Shown: one piece after another, positions 52,524 through 60,922 of the stretch
How the letters are laid out: the number at the start of each line of letters is the position of its first letter
Position numbering within the stretch: the first letter of the stretch is position 1
DNA from: Neoroseomonas alkaliterrae
GTDB lineage: Bacteria > Pseudomonadota > Alphaproteobacteria > Acetobacterales > Acetobacteraceae
Length of the DNA: 64,000 nt
Direction: 5' to 3'
Assembly: GCF_014199195.1 (NCBI RefSeq)
Contig: NZ_JACIJE010000009.1
Coordinates: 62,001 to 126,000 of the forward strand
Position numbers and translations under genes: made by a program
The notes under the pieces: model-generated
What the model saw: only the letters and a program-made list of their open reading frames with translations
Told to the model about the DNA's origin: nothing
Databases searched by the model: none

Positions 52524-53309
52524 ATGACCACCGCCCGCTTCCCGGCGGCCCGCCTGACCGGGCTGATGGCCGCTGCCTTCCTGCTCGTGGCCGGCGGCCC
52601 GCCGCCGGAACGGCGGACAGTGCCGCGCGCGCAGGTCGCACCCGCCGCCCAGCCCGCGCCGGTCTCCGAGCCCGCGCCGGTGCCCGGGCCGATGCGGGCC
52701 GCCCCGGCGGCGCCCGAGACGGTGCGCGTGCCGGACCTGACGGGCCTCTCGCCCGGGGACCGCGCCCGCGCGCTTGCGGATGCGCGGCGCTGGTCGGCGA
52801 CGCTCTTCCTCGGCTCCTCGGTCGCGGATGGGAAGCTTCGCGACCTGGTGGTGGCGCCGTGGTCGGGCTCCTGGGGGGACGACACCATCGTCGGCGGCGC
52901 CGTCCAGTACCGGGTCGCGCGCTTCTGGCGCTTCTTCATGCTCGATCTCGAGGGCGGCGGGCTCTACCGCATCGGGGACACCGAGGGCGGCGAGTTCTGG
53001 GCCGCGGCCTATCTGCGCTACGACGGCTTTCCCTGGACGAACTACCTCTACACCACGATCGGCTTCTCGATGGGGCCGGACTACGTGACGCGCCTGCCGC
53101 GCGTGGAGCGCGGCACCGACCTGCGGCCGGAGCCCAACCAGTCGCGCTGGCTGAACTACTTCTCGCCCGAGATCACGGTGGCGCTGCCCGACTACCCGCA
53201 ATACGAGCTCGCCTTCCGCTACATGCATCGCAGCGGCATCTTCGGCACCTACAACGGCGTCTATGAGGGCGCGAACAGCTTCGTGCTCGGCTTCCGCTAC
53301 CGGTTCTGA
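52524..53309 (+). CDS. Outer-membrane beta-barrel protein, PagL/acyloxyacyl hydrolase-like
   Basis: A 261-residue protein with a signal peptide (GLMAAAFLLVAGG), a Pro/Ala/Val-rich linker (residues about 30-70), and a beta-barrel of alternating aromatic strands ending with a C-terminal Phe (GFRYRF). The segment RYMHRSGIFGTYNG carries a His and Ser resembling the PagL catalytic HxS, and ANSFVLGFRYRF is the last strand. A lipid A 3-O-deacylase function is plausible but the match is partial. It follows mfd in the same direction with 64 bases between. Confidence 0.65.
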   Translation: MTTARFPAARLTGLMAAAFLLVAGGPPPERRTVPRAQVAPAAQPAPVSEPAPVPGPMRAAPAAPETVRVPDLTGLSPGDRARALADARRWSATLFLGSSVADGKLRDLVVAPWSGSWGDDTIVGGAVQYRVARFWRFFMLDLEGGGLYRIGDTEGGEFWAAAYLRYDGFPWTNYLYTTIGFSMGPDYVTRLPRVERGTDLRPEPNQSRWLNYFSPEITVALPDYPQYELAFRYMHRSGIFGTYNGVYEGANSFVLGFRYRF

Positions 53310-53351
53310 AGGGGGCGGCGCGTTCCGCCGCATCCGGGGGGCGTGCCCGCC

Positions 53352-53367
53352 CCGCGCGAGCGCGCGG
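53352..53367. terminator. GC-rich hairpin between the PagL-like gene and tRNA-Val
   Basis: CCGCGC and GCGCGG pair around a 4-base loop in the gap between two convergent genes (rightward PagL-like, leftward tRNA-Val). It could terminate either side. There is no T-run, so the call is weak. Confidence 0.3.
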
Positions 53368-53398
53368 CACAAGCCGCACAAGACGGGCGGTTCGGGAA

Positions 53399-53474
53399 TG
53401 GTGGGCGCACGTGGGATCGAACCACGGACCTCCTGCGTGTCAAGCAGGCGCTCATACCACTGAGCTATGCGCCC
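53399..53474 (-). tRNA. tRNA-Val(GAC)
   Basis: On the minus strand the 76 bases fold into a cloverleaf: acceptor GGGCGCA pairs with TGCGCCC, a D-arm with AGCTCAGTGG, an anticodon stem CCTGC/GCAGG around a loop TTGACAC with anticodon GAC, and a T-arm CGTGGTTCGATCCCACG. The 3' CCA is encoded. The sequence matches other alphaproteobacterial valine tRNAs for GUC/GUU codons. The gene stands alone, convergent with the PagL-like gene. Confidence 0.95.
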
Positions 53475-53539
53475 CCGGGCCCTGACGGGGCCGCCTCTCT
53501 AACCGCGGTGCGCGATGCGCGCAAGGCCCCGCGGCGGGA

Positions 53540-54205
53540 TCACGCCTCCACCAGCGCGACGTCGATCAGGCGTTCCAGCACCTCGGGCTCCTGCGCCCCG
53601 GCGATGGCATGCCGCCCGCCGATGACGAAGCAGGGCACACCGTTGATGCCGAGCCGGTGGGCGCGGAGGTTCTCAGCATGCACCGCATCCACCTCGGCGC
53701 CGCTTTCGAGGAAGCGCCGCACGGCATCGCCGTCGAGGCCGACGCGCGTCGCGAGGCGGACCAGCGTGTCCGCGTGGCCGAGATCCGCCCCATCGGCGAA
53801 ATGCGCGTGGAACAGCGCATCCACCATCGCCTCCGCCAGCCCCTCGCGCGCCGCGAAGCGCACCAGCCGGTGCGCGTCGAGGCTCGAGGGCATGCGGCGG
53901 ATGCGGTCGAAGCGGAAGGCCACGCCTTCGGCCGCGCCGAGTTCGGCGATGGTGGCGTGCAGCCGGCGCGCGCGCTCCTCGCCGCCGAACTTCCGCGTCA
54001 GGAACTCCTGCCGCGGCAGGCCGGCCGCGGGAATGTCCGGGTTCAGCAGGAAGGGCCGCCAGAGGATGTCGGCCAGCACGTCGGGCCGCGCGCGCAGCGC
54101 CCGGCGCAGGCGCCGCGTGCCGAGGTAGCACCAGGGGCAGACGAGATCGAAGACGACCTCGATCTGCAGCCGGGCACGGGGCGGGACGAGAAGGTTCACG
54201 GGCAC
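53540..54205 (-). CDS. DsbA-family (FrnE-like) thioredoxin-fold oxidoreductase
   Basis: A 221-residue DsbA-like protein with a CPWC active site (LVCPWCYLGTRRL) near residue 24 and the family segments FLLNPDIPA, VPCFVIGGRHAIAGAQEP (cis-Pro loop) and ALFHAHFADG. It belongs to the FrnE/2-hydroxychromene-2-carboxylate isomerase group, thought to be cytoplasmic as no signal peptide is seen. The start is uncertain: GTG 54205 or 54199, with no good Shine-Dalgarno. It lies between tRNA-Val and the GGDEF-like gene. Confidence 0.85.
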   Translation of the reverse strand: MPVNLLVPPRARLQIEVVFDLVCPWCYLGTRRLRRALRARPDVLADILWRPFLLNPDIPAAGLPRQEFLTRKFGGEERARRLHATIAELGAAEGVAFRFDRIRRMPSSLDAHRLVRFAAREGLAEAMVDALFHAHFADGADLGHADTLVRLATRVGLDGDAVRRFLESGAEVDAVHAENLRAHRLGINGVPCFVIGGRHAIAGAQEPEVLERLIDVALVEA

Positions 54206-54245
54206 AGCATAGCGCGGAGCGCGCCCGCCGTCCCGCCCCGCGGCC

Positions 54246-55085
54246 TCAGGGCGCGGTCGCCCGGCGCGGCGGCGGCGCGGGCGCCTCGCCAATCGCCGCC
54301 CCGCCCGCCGCCTGCGCGCCGGCCAGGGCCCTCAGCGCGCCCGAGGCGGCTTCCTCGAGCACCGCTTGTTCCGCGCCGTCGCCCACCGCCGCGAGGCCGA
54401 TGCTGACCCCGAGGCCGCGCCCGTCCATGCGCGGATCGGCCACCTGCTCGCGCACCAGGGCGGAGAGCCGGGCCGCGGTGGCGCGCGCGGCGACGATGTC
54501 CTGGCCGGCGAGCAGCGCGCCGGGCACATCCTCGGCCAGCATGCCCGTGGGATCGGCCGGGCCGAGCGCATCGGCGAGCACGCCGGCGAGCCCGCGCAGC
54601 GCCGCGCGGCGGGCCTCCTTCCCGTGCGCCGCCTCGAGCGCCGCGGGATCGTCGATCGCGACGGCCAGCATCGTCGCCGGAACGCGCGTCTGCCGGCACA
54701 GCGCGAGCGTCGTCGCGGCATGGCGCAGGAAGAGCGGGCGTCGCGCGAGGTCAGTCACGGGATCGAAGGGCGAGGCGAGCGCGGCGCGCTCCGCCGCCAA
54801 AACCCGCCGGCGCATCGCCTGCAGCAGCAGCAGCACGAGCACCGGCAGGGCCGCATCGGTGGCGATCCGCAGCCATCCGGTCCAGCCCGCCCCCGGCCGC
54901 GCCGCACCGAAGGCGGCGAGGTTGAGCCCCATGCCGAGCAGCATCAGGAGCGCGAGCGCCATGACAAGGCCGACGCGCTCGCGCTCGTCGCGCCAGGCAT
55001 AGGCGGCGCGCAGCGCGACGCCGAAGGCGATCAGCCCCCCGACGAGGACGAGGCCGCGCAGCGCGTCATGCAGGAAGGCGCTCAC
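54246..55085 (-). CDS. Membrane protein with a degenerate GGDEF-like domain
   Basis: A 279-residue protein with three hydrophobic helices in the N-terminal third (about residues 9-28, 38-60, 71-91) and a GGDEF-type domain after DPVTDLARRPLFLRHA. The usual GGDEF half-site is replaced by EDVPGALLAG, so cyclase activity is unlikely. It might be a c-di-GMP receptor or an inactive remnant. Downstream, the C-terminus is Ala/Pro/Arg-rich. It is upstream of the DsbA-like gene in the same direction. Confidence 0.65.
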   Translation of the reverse strand: MSAFLHDALRGLVLVGGLIAFGVALRAAYAWRDERERVGLVMALALLMLLGMGLNLAAFGAARPGAGWTGWLRIATDAALPVLVLLLLQAMRRRVLAAERAALASPFDPVTDLARRPLFLRHAATTLALCRQTRVPATMLAVAIDDPAALEAAHGKEARRAALRGLAGVLADALGPADPTGMLAEDVPGALLAGQDIVAARATAARLSALVREQVADPRMDGRGLGVSIGLAAVGDGAEQAVLEEAASGALRALAGAQAAGGAAIGEAPAPPPRRATAP

Positions 55086-55109
55086 ACCCGCGCGGCCCGC
55101 GGCGCGGCC

Positions 55110-55197
55110 TGGCGGATGGGGTGGGATTCGAACCCACGAGGGCTTGCGCCCTGGCGGTTTTCAAGACCGCTGCCTTCGACCGCTCGGCCACCCATCC
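55110..55197 (-). tRNA. tRNA-Ser(TGA)
   Basis: On the minus strand the 88 bases form a class II tRNA: acceptor GGATGGG/CCCATCC, anticodon stem GCGGT/ACCGC around CTTGAAA with anticodon TGA, a long variable arm (GGGCGCAAGCCC), a T-arm GTGGGTTCGAATCCCAC, and an encoded CCA. It reads UCA and UCG codons. It stands between the GGDEF-like gene and the MmgE/PrpD gene. Confidence 0.95.
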
Positions 55198-55214
55198 CGG
55201 CAGGCTGCGCGCGG

Positions 55215-56615
55215 CTATTCGCCCGCGAGCCGCGCGGCCATCATCGGCGCGCCGAGGCGCATCATCGCGTGCACATCGGCCGCCTTGTCGAGGTTGAGCA
55301 CGGCATCGGCAAGCTGCTTCGCCCGCTCGGCGCCGAGCACCGCATCGGCGAGGCCATGGAACTTCGCCCGCAGTTCCGCCTCGGTGAGGAAGTTGGCGGG
55401 CTCGCCCTTCGGCACGTTGATCTTCTTCACAAAGGTCTGGCCGCGCGCCTGCACGGTCAGCTTGCCGGACATGTAGGTCGGGAAGTCGGCCTCCACCTCG
55501 GCATCCTCGACCGGCGTGATCTTGCGCATCAGGGCGCGGATGTCCGCATCCTGCAGCCAGGCGTATGAATCCCAGCCGAAATGGCCGCGCGCCAGCGCGC
55601 AGGCCACGACGAAGGGGCCGGAGAACTGCCCGTCCACGATGTTCTGCGGGTTCTGCTTGTACTGGATCGGGGTGCCCACCAGCAGCATGCCCTTGTTCGG
55701 CAGGCCCATGGTGACCGCCTCGATCTCCTCGGCCTTCAGGCCGAGTTCGGCGCGCAGCGCGAGCGCCGCGTCCACATTGGCATGGCCGTAGCGGCAGGAG
55801 GGGTAGGGCTTCACCGCCGTCTCCATCAGCTCCCAGACCTTGCCGAGATCCTGGAGCGCGCGCTCGGGCTTCGGGTTCGGGGCGTAGGCTCGCAGGAAGC
55901 CGGCGCGGCCTTCCAGCGCCTCGCCCGCGCCGCGGAAGCCCTCGCGCGCGAGGCAGGCGGCGGTCAGCCCGTTCAGCGCCGACCAGCCCACCTGGAAGCG
56001 CTTGGTCCAGGCGCCGTTGGCGAGGAACTGCAGCGACCCGGCCGCCTGGGACAGCGCGATGCCGAAGGCGCTCTCGACCTGCTCCGCGCTCAGGCCGAAC
56101 ACGCGCGCAGCCGCCGCCGCGCCGCCGAAAGCGCCGCAGGTGGCCGTCGGGTGGTAGCCGCGCTCGTAGTGGTCGCCACCGGGCAGGGAGAGCGCGAGCC
56201 GGCACGTCACCTCGTAGCCCGCCACGATCGCGGCGAGCACCGTCCTGCCGTCGGCGCCCACCATCTCGGCCGCCGCGAGCGCGGCGGGGATGACCGGCGC
56301 GCCGGGATGCAGCGTGCCCGCCGCATGGGTGTCGTCGAAGTCGAGCGAATGGGCGGTGGTGCCGTTCACCAGCGCCGCGCCGGCCGGCGTGTAGCGCGCC
56401 GAATCGCCGAAGGCCGCGGCCGAGCCCGCCGCGAGGCCGAGCGCGCGCACCGCGGCGAGCAGCGGCGCGGTGCTCTCGGCATCGTGACGCCCGCGCAGCA
56501 TGTTGCCCACGAGGTCGAGCACCAGGAAGCGGGTGCGCTCCTGCACCTCGGCCGGCAGGCTCTCGTAGCGGATGGCGGCGGTGAAGGCGGCGAGTTCGCG
56601 CGTGACGGCGGCCAT
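55215..56615 (-). CDS. MmgE/PrpD family protein
   Basis: A 466-residue protein of the MmgE/PrpD family, which includes 2-methylcitrate dehydratase and cis-aconitate decarboxylase. Visible segments are NGTTAHSLDFDDTHAAGTLHPGAPVIPAAL (split here), [34 protein letters not shown] and YPSCRYGHANVD, which hold the catalytic His and Asp residues. The actual substrate cannot be told. ATG 56615 is supported by GGAGGA about 9 nt upstream; the frame runs on upstream but shadows other genes. It ends just before tRNA-Ser. Confidence 0.88.
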   Translation of the reverse strand: MAAVTRELAAFTAAIRYESLPAEVQERTRFLVLDLVGNMLRGRHDAESTAPLLAAVRALGLAAGSAAAFGDSARYTPAGAALVNGTTAHSLDFDDTHAAGTLHPGAPVIPAALAAAEMVGADGRTVLAAIVAGYEVTCRLALSLPGGDHYERGYHPTATCGAFGGAAAAARVFGLSAEQVESAFGIALSQAAGSLQFLANGAWTKRFQVGWSALNGLTAACLAREGFRGAGEALEGRAGFLRAYAPNPKPERALQDLGKVWELMETAVKPYPSCRYGHANVDAALALRAELGLKAEEIEAVTMGLPNKGMLLVGTPIQYKQNPQNIVDGQFSGPFVVACALARGHFGWDSYAWLQDADIRALMRKITPVEDAEVEADFPTYMSGKLTVQARGQTFVKKINVPKGEPANFLTEAELRAKFHGLADAVLGAERAKQLADAVLNLDKAADVHAMMRLGAPMMAARLAGE

Positions 56616-56723
56616 GGCGGCGTTCCTCCGGTTCGTATCGCCGGTTTGTAGCACTCCCGCCGCGCGGGCCAAGGCATGCAACCGGCGTTTGCGTCGCGCG
56701 GGCGCGCATGGCACCTCATCGGC

Positions 56724-57755
56724 ATGATCACGCGCCGCCTCCTTCTCGCCGCCGCGCCGCTGGCCGGCTGCGCGGCCTCCGGCAGCCCCTCGGCCTCGTC
56801 GCCTGCCGCGCCCGCCGCCGCCGCGCCGCCGTTGCAGGCGCCGGTCTATGCCGGCGTCTCCTCCGTCTCCTTCGACCGCTTCGTCGAAGGTGTGAAGGCC
56901 GAGGCGAGCCGCCGCGGCATATCGGCGGCCACGCTCAACACCGCCTTCGCCGGGGTGCGGGCGAACCAGCGCGTGATCGAACTCGACCGCCGCCAGGCCG
57001 AGGGCGGGCTGCCCTGGGAGGAATACCGCGACCGCATCATGGTCTCCCCGACCCGGGTGCAGAACGGGCGGCGCATGTATGCCGAGAACGCCGACCTGCT
57101 GCGGCGGATCGAGGCGCGCTTCCAGGTCTCCCCGCGGATCATCGTGGCCATCTGGGGCGTGGAGACCAATTTCGGCGGCAACACCGGCGGCTTCCGCGTG
57201 ATCGAGGCGCTGGCCACGCTGGCCTGGGAGGGCCGCCGCGCCGCCTATTTCCGCAACGAGCTCCTCGCCGCGCTGAAGATCCTCGATGACGGGCACATCC
57301 GCCCCGACCGCATGCTCGGCTCCTGGGCCGGCGCGATGGGCCAGCCGCAGTTCATGCCCTCGAACTTCGAGCGGCTCGCGGTGGATTTCGACGGCGACGG
57401 GCGGCGCGACATCTGGGACAACCGGGCCGACGCGCTCGCCTCCATCGCCAACTACTTCCAGCGCAACGGCTGGCGGCCGGGCGAGCCCTGGGGCCGCGAG
57501 GTCCTGCCGCCACCCGGCTTCAGCCCCGCCCGGGCCGACGCCGAGCGCCGCCCGATGCGCGACTTCGCCCGCATGGGCTTCCGGGCGGCCGGCGGCGGCC
57601 CGCTCCCCGACGGGCCGGAGGCGCAGATCGTCCTGCCCTCGCGCGGCAGCGGCCAGGTCTTCCTCGGCCATCACAACCTGCGCGTCATCCGCCGCTACAA
57701 CTCGCCGGTGAACTACGGCCTCGCGGTGGGGCTGCTGTCGGACCGCATCGCTTGA
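56724..57755 (+). CDS. mltB: Lytic murein transglycosylase (MltB family), lipoprotein
   Basis: A 343-residue enzyme that cleaves peptidoglycan glycan strands. The lipobox APLAGC gives C16 as the lipid anchor, and E147 in IVAIWGVETNFGG is the catalytic acid. Further landmarks are AWEGRRAAYFRNELLAALKILDDG and GSWAGAMGQPQFMPSNF. The preceding Ala/Pro/Ser stretch is a linker. Its stop overlaps the next start (TTGA). It is divergent from the MmgE/PrpD gene; the 108-base gap must contain both promoters. Confidence 0.93.
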   Translation: MITRRLLLAAAPLAGCAASGSPSASSPAAPAAAAPPLQAPVYAGVSSVSFDRFVEGVKAEASRRGISAATLNTAFAGVRANQRVIELDRRQAEGGLPWEEYRDRIMVSPTRVQNGRRMYAENADLLRRIEARFQVSPRIIVAIWGVETNFGGNTGGFRVIEALATLAWEGRRAAYFRNELLAALKILDDGHIRPDRMLGSWAGAMGQPQFMPSNFERLAVDFDGDGRRDIWDNRADALASIANYFQRNGWRPGEPWGREVLPPPGFSPARADAERRPMRDFARMGFRAAGGGPLPDGPEAQIVLPSRGSGQVFLGHHNLRVIRRYNSPVNYGLAVGLLSDRIA

Positions 57756-58603
57756 GGGCGGCGCTGCTCGCCCTGCCGCTGGCGCTCGCCGCCTGCGCCG
57801 AGACCCCCGCGCGTTACGTGGTGGGCGAGCCCTACCGGATGGGCGGCGTCTGGTCCTACCCGCGCGAGGATTTCGCGCTGGTCGAGACGGGCCTCGCCAC
57901 CCGCCACCCCGGCCCCGGCGCCTTCGCGCGCACCGCGAACGGGGAGGCGTGGTCCGGCGCGGTCGCCGCGCACCGCACGCTGCAACTGCCCGCGGTGGTC
58001 AGCGTGACCAACCTCGAGAATGGCCGCTCCATGCTGCTGCGGGTGAACGAGCGCGGGCCGGTCCATCCGGGGCGCGTCATCGGCCTGTCGGACCGCGCGG
58101 CGGAGCTGCTCGGCGTCCCGCCGGGCGGCGCGGCGCAGGTGCGCGTCGCGGTGGATGGCGAGCGCAGCCGCCTCCTCGCCGAGGCCGCGCCAGGCCGCCC
58201 CGTGCTTGCCATCGCGACCGCGCCACGCGCCGCCGTGGCCGCCGAGAGCCTCGCGCCCCCGCCGGGCGCACGCGCCGCCGACGCGCCGCCGCCGCGCGCC
58301 GCCGTGGCCGCCGCCGCGCCCGAGTCCGCGGCCATGCCCGCCCTGCGGCTGCCCGAGACCGTCACCACCGGCCCGGCAAGCCCCGGGCGGCTGGTGATCG
58401 AGGCCGGCACGCTCTCCGGCGCGGATGCCGCCGGGCGGCTCGCCGCGCGGCTGCCCGGCGCGCGCGTGGAGGCCTCCGGCCCGCGCCGGGCGCAGCAGTT
58501 CCGGGTGGTGCTCGGGCCCTTCGCCTCGGTCGCGGCGGCCGACGCGGCGCTTGAGCGGACTCTGGCCGCGGGGGTATCCGGGGCGCGGATCCTGGTGGAT
58601 TGA
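57752..58603 (+). CDS. rlpA: RlpA-like septal lytic transglycosylase/SPOR lipoprotein
   Basis: A 283-residue lipoprotein (lipobox LAAC with C15) with a double-psi beta-barrel domain (about residues 35-135, VNERGPVHPGRVIGLSDRAA), a Pro/Ala-rich linker with an imperfect repeat (RAAVAAE, RAAVAAA), and a C-terminal SPOR domain (about 215-283) that binds denuded peptidoglycan. Start codon TTG 57752 overlaps the mltB stop. RlpA acts in cell division and separation; with mltB and dacA it forms a cell-wall cassette. Confidence 0.9.
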   Translation: MRAALLALPLALAACAETPARYVVGEPYRMGGVWSYPREDFALVETGLATRHPGPGAFARTANGEAWSGAVAAHRTLQLPAVVSVTNLENGRSMLLRVNERGPVHPGRVIGLSDRAAELLGVPPGGAAQVRVAVDGERSRLLAEAAPGRPVLAIATAPRAAVAAESLAPPPGARAADAPPPRAAVAAAAPESAAMPALRLPETVTTGPASPGRLVIEAGTLSGADAAGRLAARLPGARVEASGPRRAQQFRVVLGPFASVAAADAALERTLAAGVSGARILVD

Positions 58604-58635
58604 CCCGGCCGAACGAGACCACGGGAGCCCTTCGC

Positions 58636-59841
58636 ATGACCCATCGCCGCATCGTGCTCGGCGCCGTCGCCGCCGCCTTCGCCGCTGTCACGCTGCCCGC
58701 CCCGGCGGTCGCGCAGCGCGCCCAGCCGCGGCGCGGTCCGGCCCAGCCCCAGGGCACGCCGGCGCAGACGCCGCTCGGCCCGCTCGACACCCAGGCGCGG
58801 CAGGCACTCGTGGTGGATTTCGCGACCGGCGCGACGCTGCTCGAGAAGAACGCCGACGAGCGGATGCCGCCCTCCTCCATGTCCAAGCTCATGACGATGT
58901 ACGTCGTCTTCGAGCAGCTGAAGGCCGGCCGCCTGCAGATGGAGCAGACCCTGCCGGTCAGCGAGCGCGCCTGGCGGATGGGCGGCTCGAGGATGTTCGT
59001 CGAGCTGAACTCGCAGGTGCGCGTCGAGGATCTGGTGCGCGGCGTCATCGTGCAGTCGGGCAACGACGCCTGCATCGTCTTCGCCGAGGCGATCAGCGGG
59101 AGCGAGCAGCAATTCGCCGAGCTGATGAACGAGACGGGGCGCCGCATCGGGCTGATCAACAGCACCTTCCGCAACGCGACCGGCTGGCCCGACCCCGAGC
59201 ACCGCACCACCTGCCGCGACCTCGCGACGCTCGCGCGGCGAATCATCACCGATTTCCCGGAATACTTCCGCTTCTACAGCGAGCGTTCCTTCCGCTTCAA
59301 CAACATCGAACAGGCGAACCGCAATCCGCTTCTCGGCCGCGTCGCGGGCGCCGACGGCCTCAAGACCGGCCATACCGAGGAGGCAGGCTTCGGCCTGACC
59401 GGCACGGCGATGCGCGGCGACCGGCGCGTGATCCTCGTGGTCAACGGCCTGCCTTCGATGCGCGCGCGCGCGGAGGAGACCGAGCGCCTGATGGAATGGG
59501 CCTTCCGCGAGTTCGAGGCGGTGGTGTTGTTCCGCGCCCAGGACACCATCGAGGAGGTGCCGGTCTATCTCGGCGAACGCGCCCGCGTGCCGATGGTGGG
59601 CGGGCGCGATCTGGTGCTGACGCTGCCGCGTCAGTGGCGGCGGAACCTGCAGGTGCGGCTGCGCTACGAGGCCCCGCTGTCCGCCCCCGTCGCGCGCGGC
59701 CAGCAGATCGGCGAAATGCTGGTGGGCGGGCAGGGGGTGCCCGAACTGCGCATCCCTCTGCTCGCGGGGGCGGATGTGGCGCGGCTCGGGCTCGTCTCCC
59801 GCATCCCGGCGGTGGTCAGCCGCTACGTGTTCGGCACCTAG
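58636..59841 (+). CDS. dacA: D-alanyl-D-alanine carboxypeptidase (PBP5/6-type)
   Basis: A 401-residue penicillin-binding DD-carboxypeptidase with a signal peptide (IVLGAVAAAFAAVTLPAPAVAQ). The active-site motifs are S81-M-S-K84 in PSSMSK, SGN in VQSGNDA, and KTG in LKTGHTEEAG. The C-terminal domain follows near VPVYLGERARV. It removes the last D-Ala of the stem peptide. ATG 58636 with GGGAG is chosen; a TTG at 58600 would overlap rlpA and put extra residues before the signal. Confidence 0.92.
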   Translation: MTHRRIVLGAVAAAFAAVTLPAPAVAQRAQPRRGPAQPQGTPAQTPLGPLDTQARQALVVDFATGATLLEKNADERMPPSSMSKLMTMYVVFEQLKAGRLQMEQTLPVSERAWRMGGSRMFVELNSQVRVEDLVRGVIVQSGNDACIVFAEAISGSEQQFAELMNETGRRIGLINSTFRNATGWPDPEHRTTCRDLATLARRIITDFPEYFRFYSERSFRFNNIEQANRNPLLGRVAGADGLKTGHTEEAGFGLTGTAMRGDRRVILVVNGLPSMRARAEETERLMEWAFREFEAVVLFRAQDTIEEVPVYLGERARVPMVGGRDLVLTLPRQWRRNLQVRLRYEAPLSAPVARGQQIGEMLVGGQGVPELRIPLLAGADVARLGLVSRIPAVVSRYVFGT

Positions 59842-59855
59842 GGCCGTTCCGGCCC
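59841..59855. repeat. 6-bp inverted repeat at the dacA end
   Basis: GGGCCG and CGGCCC pair around a 3-base loop beginning at the last base of the dacA stop codon. It lies in the 51-base gap between convergent dacA and radC and may help end transcription on one or both sides. No T-run. Confidence 0.3.
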
Positions 59856-59892
59856 GCCCCGCCCGGGCGATGCCGCCGGATCGCGCGGCGCG

Positions 59893-60819
59893 TCAGAGCA
59901 GCCCCTCGCGCCGGAAGGAGAAGGTGCGGCCATTGCCGACGATCACGTGGTCATGCACCACGATCGCGAGCGCGGCCGCGGCCTTCTTCACCTCCGCCGT
60001 CATCAGCACGTCCTCGCGCGAGGGCGTCGGGTCGCCCGAAGGATGGTTGTGAACCAGGATCAGCGCGGTGGCGTGCAGTTCGAGAGCGCGCCTGACCACC
60101 TCCCGCGGATAGACCGGGGTGTGGTTCACCGTGCCGCGCGCCTGCGCCTCGTCGGCCAGCAGCCGGTTCTTCGGGTCGAGGAAGAGGATGCGGAACTGCT
60201 CGACCCGCTCGCGCGCCATGGCGGCGTGCAGGTAGTCCATCAGCCGCTCCCAGTTGTTGAGCACCGGCTTCTCGGCGGCCTCGGCGCGCGCGAGGCGCAG
60301 CGCCGCGCCCTGCACGAGCTTGATGGCCGCGACGCTGTGCGGGCCGAGCCCGCGCGTCTGCATCAGCTGCTGCACCGGGGCGGAAAGCACCGCGGCGAAA
60401 CTGCCGTAGCGGTTGATCAGCGACTTCGCGAGCGGCTTGGTATCGCCGGTCTTGAAGGCGAAGAAGAGCAGCATCTCCAGCATCTCGTAATCGGCGAGCG
60501 AATCCGGCCCGCGCTCGAGCAGCCGCTCGCGCATCCGGCCTCGGTGGCCATGTGGGCCGATGCTGGGGAAGGGGGCCTCGCGCGCATCCCGGGGCGGAAC
60601 GGGCGCGCGATGGACATAGCCGGGGTCATGCTCCGCCGCCTCCGTGGCGAGGCGCTCCCGCGCGCGGGGCGGCCAGGGCGGCGCCGCGGGGCCTTCGGCG
60701 AAGCCGGGCGCCGGCGGGGCCGCCGCAGGCCGGGCCTTGCCCTCGCCCTCGGCGGGCTGTGGCGTCCATCCCTCCGCTCTTTCGCTGCGGCCGAGAAGTC
60801 GCCGGAGCCACATCGCCAC
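59893..60819 (-). CDS. radC: RadC family JAB-domain protein
   Basis: A 308-residue protein of the RadC family with a C-terminal MPN/JAMM domain carrying the HNHPSGDPTPSRED metal site. The helix-hairpin-helix part (LSAPVQQLMQTRGLGPHSVAAIKL) precedes it. The first 90 residues are Pro/Ala/Arg-rich and variable. RadC was once called a DNA-repair protein but its function is unclear. It is on the opposite strand to its neighbours and sits between dacA and tmk, with ATG 60819 (ATG 60813 possible). Confidence 0.92.
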   Translation of the reverse strand: MAMWLRRLLGRSERAEGWTPQPAEGEGKARPAAAPPAPGFAEGPAAPPWPPRARERLATEAAEHDPGYVHRAPVPPRDAREAPFPSIGPHGHRGRMRERLLERGPDSLADYEMLEMLLFFAFKTGDTKPLAKSLINRYGSFAAVLSAPVQQLMQTRGLGPHSVAAIKLVQGAALRLARAEAAEKPVLNNWERLMDYLHAAMARERVEQFRILFLDPKNRLLADEAQARGTVNHTPVYPREVVRRALELHATALILVHNHPSGDPTPSREDVLMTAEVKKAAAALAIVVHDHVIVGNGRTFSFRREGLL

Positions 60820-60922
60820 CCCCGCGGATACCGAATCTCAATCATAGATTGATATTCGGGAATATCCAGCAAGTCACGCGCGATGGTTTGACGCCGTGGC
60901 CGCGCGGCGCCACACCAGCGCC

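Noticed and set aside
53540-54292. Longer DsbA-like start at 54292
   Set aside because: The extra residues are Arg-rich without signal peptide or domain and overlap the neighbouring gene; the conserved fold begins near 54199.
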